Below, in pieces: positions 62,458 through 64,000 of a stretch of DNA of 64,000 nt. The notes beneath the pieces are model-generated. The model was not told where the DNA came from, searched no databases, and saw only the letters and a list, made by a program, of their open reading frames with translations. The DNA lies in contig NZ_JAAKGT010000001.1 in assembly GCF_011043625.1 (NCBI RefSeq), positions 310,001 to 374,000 on the forward strand, given 5' to 3'. The position numbers and the translations under genes are program-made. Every line of letters starts with the position of its first letter. Position 1 is the stretch's first letter. Source of the DNA: Caulobacter sp. 602-2. GTDB lineage: Bacteria; Pseudomonadota; Alphaproteobacteria; Caulobacterales; Caulobacteraceae.

Positions 62458-63868
62458 ACTGGAAGACCATCTCGCGCGCATCCGGGGCGCCTGGATGTCG
62501 GGCCGCGGGGCGGCGGATTACGCGCCGGCGGCGTGGCGTGACGCTGTGGGGCAGGGCGTGGGCTCGGAAGCCGCCCTGGTCGCCCTGGCCGGCCAGGCGC
62601 TGCAGGTGCTGTTCCGGCCGGCCGCGCCACCTCTGACGCCGCGCGCGCTGCTGCCGACCTTGTCGTCGCCGACGCCGCCGGAGGCGACCCGCGCCCGTAT
62701 CCGCCGCATTCTCGCGACGCGCCGGACGGAGGAGGGCGGCGCGGCGCCCCTGGTCCGCTTTCTGGCCGCTCGCGGCTATGTCATGCACCCGGCCGACTGG
62801 CTGCCGCGCGCGACCGACGACTGGACGCCCGCCGTCTATTCGCCATGGGTGGCCTGGGCGGCTTCGGAAGCCAAGGCTTCCCTGAGCTCCCTTACCGCCG
62901 ACAACTGGGACGATTGGCCCTGGGCCGAGCGGCGGGTCGCCCTGATCGCCCTGCGCCGAGCCGAGCCGGCGGCCGCGCGGGCGCTGATCGCCGCCAAGGC
63001 CGGCGGCGAGGCGGCCGAGCGCCGTCTGAAGGTGCTGGAGATCCTGGAAGAAAGGCTGTCGTCCGACGACGCGTCGGTGCTGGGCGGTTTCGCCGGCGAT
63101 CGCTCCGAACGGGTTCAGGCCCTGATCCGCCGACTGCTGGCGCGGCTGGGGCAGGGCGAAGGCGACGTCTCGTCCGCCCAGGAACTGGCCGCAATGATGG
63201 AGCTAGGCCGTGTCGGCCTGATCAAGCGCCGCAACCAGCTCAAGTTGAGGCCTCTGAAGACCCAGGCGCAGGAGAGCCGCAGGATCAACCTGCTCGGCCA
63301 GGTAACCTTGGCCGACCTGGCCAGGGCTCTGGCCGTGGATGAGAAGGCCCTTCTGGAAAGCATGCCCGTCGGCGAGCCGTGGGTATTGAACAGCTTCATG
63401 ACCATGGTCGAGGAGACCGCTTCGCCGGCAGCTTGGCGCGCCTTGTTCGACCTGGCGCTGCAAGAGGCCGACGCGCCGGTCGAAATGGTCGCCTTGCTGG
63501 CCCGGCGGGCCTCGCCGGAAGAGCGGCGCGTGGCCTTGCCGATCGTCCTGGCGCGGGAGGGCGTCTCGAGCTTCCGGAGCAGTCTCGCGGTAGCCGGTGA
63601 TCTGCTGGGCGAAACGGGCCGCGGGGCCCTGGCGTCGTCGCCCGGCTACAAGGAACTGCTCGCGCTCGTCGCGGCCAGCCTTTCGGAAGATAACCGCATC
63701 GCAGCGCAGCCTCTGTCCGTGGGCCTGGCCAATCTTGGTCTGCTGCTCGACCGCATCGCCGCCCAGGCGGTGATCGACGCTTGCGTCGCGGCCGGGCTTT
63801 CAGCCGCCGATCCGCGGCTTGATCCGCTGCATCTCAACATCGCCCTCGAACCGGAGCGTCAGACTTGA
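62447..63868 (+). CDS. DUF5691-like helical-repeat protein
   Basis: 473 residues from the TTG at 62447, which follows a GGGGGCGGG site and overlaps the SWIM gene. A long helical protein with no membrane segment; RLKVLEILEERLSSDDASVLGGFAGDRSERVQALIRRLLARLG looks like HEAT/ARM-type solenoid. The position between a SWIM gene and a MoxR ATPase gene is the arrangement I associate with DUF5691, so the family name rests partly on context. It overlaps the next gene by 4 bp (TTGA). Confidence 0.72.
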   Translation: MTLELEDHLARIRGAWMSGRGAADYAPAAWRDAVGQGVGSEAALVALAGQALQVLFRPAAPPLTPRALLPTLSSPTPPEATRARIRRILATRRTEEGGAAPLVRFLAARGYVMHPADWLPRATDDWTPAVYSPWVAWAASEAKASLSSLTADNWDDWPWAERRVALIALRRAEPAAARALIAAKAGGEAAERRLKVLEILEERLSSDDASVLGGFAGDRSERVQALIRRLLARLGQGEGDVSSAQELAAMMELGRVGLIKRRNQLKLRPLKTQAQESRRINLLGQVTLADLARALAVDEKALLESMPVGEPWVLNSFMTMVEETASPAAWRALFDLALQEADAPVEMVALLARRASPEERRVALPIVLAREGVSSFRSSLAVAGDLLGETGRGALASSPGYKELLALVAASLSEDNRIAAQPLSVGLANLGLLLDRIAAQAVIDACVAAGLSAADPRLDPLHLNIALEPERQT

Positions 63869-64000
63869 CCGATATTCTGCGACTGCCCGCGGAGACGACC
63901 TACGCCGCCGAGCTCGAGGCCCTGAAGCGCAAGGACGACGCGCCGACCCCGCGCGGCTGGGCGCTGTCGCCCAAGGCCGTGGTCACCTACCTGATGGGCG
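63865..64000 (+). CDS. MoxR-type AAA ATPase, N-terminal fragment
   Basis: Partial: only the first 45 codons are in the window, from a TTG overlapping the previous stop. The fragment reads MTDILRLPAETTYAAELEALKRKDDAPTPRGWALSPKAVVTYLMG. The Walker A motif is not reached. The assignment relies on the typical N-terminal extension (acidic start, then RPxGWxLSPxAV) before the AAA domain of MoxR ATPases in SWIM/DUF5691 clusters. The right part lies outside the window. Confidence 0.55.
   Translation, partial: MTDILRLPAETTYAAELEALKRKDDAPTPRGWALSPKAVVTYLMG

Overview
The window is high-GC, densely coded DNA from an alphaproteobacterium. Gene content points to Caulobacteraceae, most likely Caulobacter or a close relative. 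The signs are the tamA-tamB pair, an astA-astD-astB arginine succinyltransferase operon, a CysG-type methyltransferase/DUF2849/sulfite reductase/DUF934/APS reductase operon, an EcfG (SigT)-type promoter, and several kinds of extragenic palindromes. No phage, integrase, transposase or CRISPR array is visible. The species is not provable from sequence reading alone.

Layout. 1-4831: the end of tamA and all of tamB (outer-membrane/lipid traffic). 4943-10495: arginine catabolism (M20 hydrolase, astA, astD, astB, GNAT acetyltransferase), translationally coupled. 10603-29615: a 19-kb catabolic island in five transcription units. It holds three PuuE-like polysaccharide-deacetylase-fold hydrolases, an amidase, a PaaK-like CoA ligase, two CaiB/BaiF CoA-transferases, two acyl-CoA dehydrogenases (one a clear glutaryl-CoA dehydrogenase), MaoC and crotonase hydratases, a CitE-type lyase, a LeuC/LeuD-type hydro-lyase, an isocitrate-lyase/PEP-mutase-type lyase, an MmgE/PrpD protein, a HapK/RedY-like small protein and an SDR. 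It reads like a pathway that opens a cyclic amide or imide and funnels the acid through CoA thioesters, and it is the best candidate here for an undescribed system. 29612-35946: lipoprotein, quinone-oxidoreductase-like enzyme, MFS carrier, two tandem tRNA-Lys(CUU) genes with duplicated promoters, a small Hpt protein, an S41 peptidase and a chorismate mutase.

35984-41297: LysR regulator and the assimilatory sulfur operon. 41301-45262: a four-gene set (receiver-only response regulator, TPR plus beta-barrel protein, membrane-anchored HEAT-repeat protein, processive GT2 glycosyltransferase) that looks like a compact glycan synthesis/export module and is the second candidate for something new. 45454-53225: mixed single genes (3D-domain protein, GST behind a SigT-like promoter, S1/P1 nuclease, NUDIX, ferredoxin-like, TlyA, LytTR regulator divergent from an acyltransferase, phenylalanine hydroxylase, HspQ). 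53384-60689: Ppx/GppA, rlmE, a parDE toxin-antitoxin pair, guaB, MAPEG, RsmB-like methyltransferase, guaA and its terminator. 61063-64000: SWIM-domain protein, DUF5691-like protein and the start of a MoxR-type AAA ATPase, the left part of a conserved but poorly understood module that runs off the window.

Start codons were refined from overlaps and Shine-Dalgarno spacing. Many pairs overlap as ATGA, GTGA or TTGA, so translational coupling is common here. All functional calls come from motif recognition and remembered family features; no database search was run.
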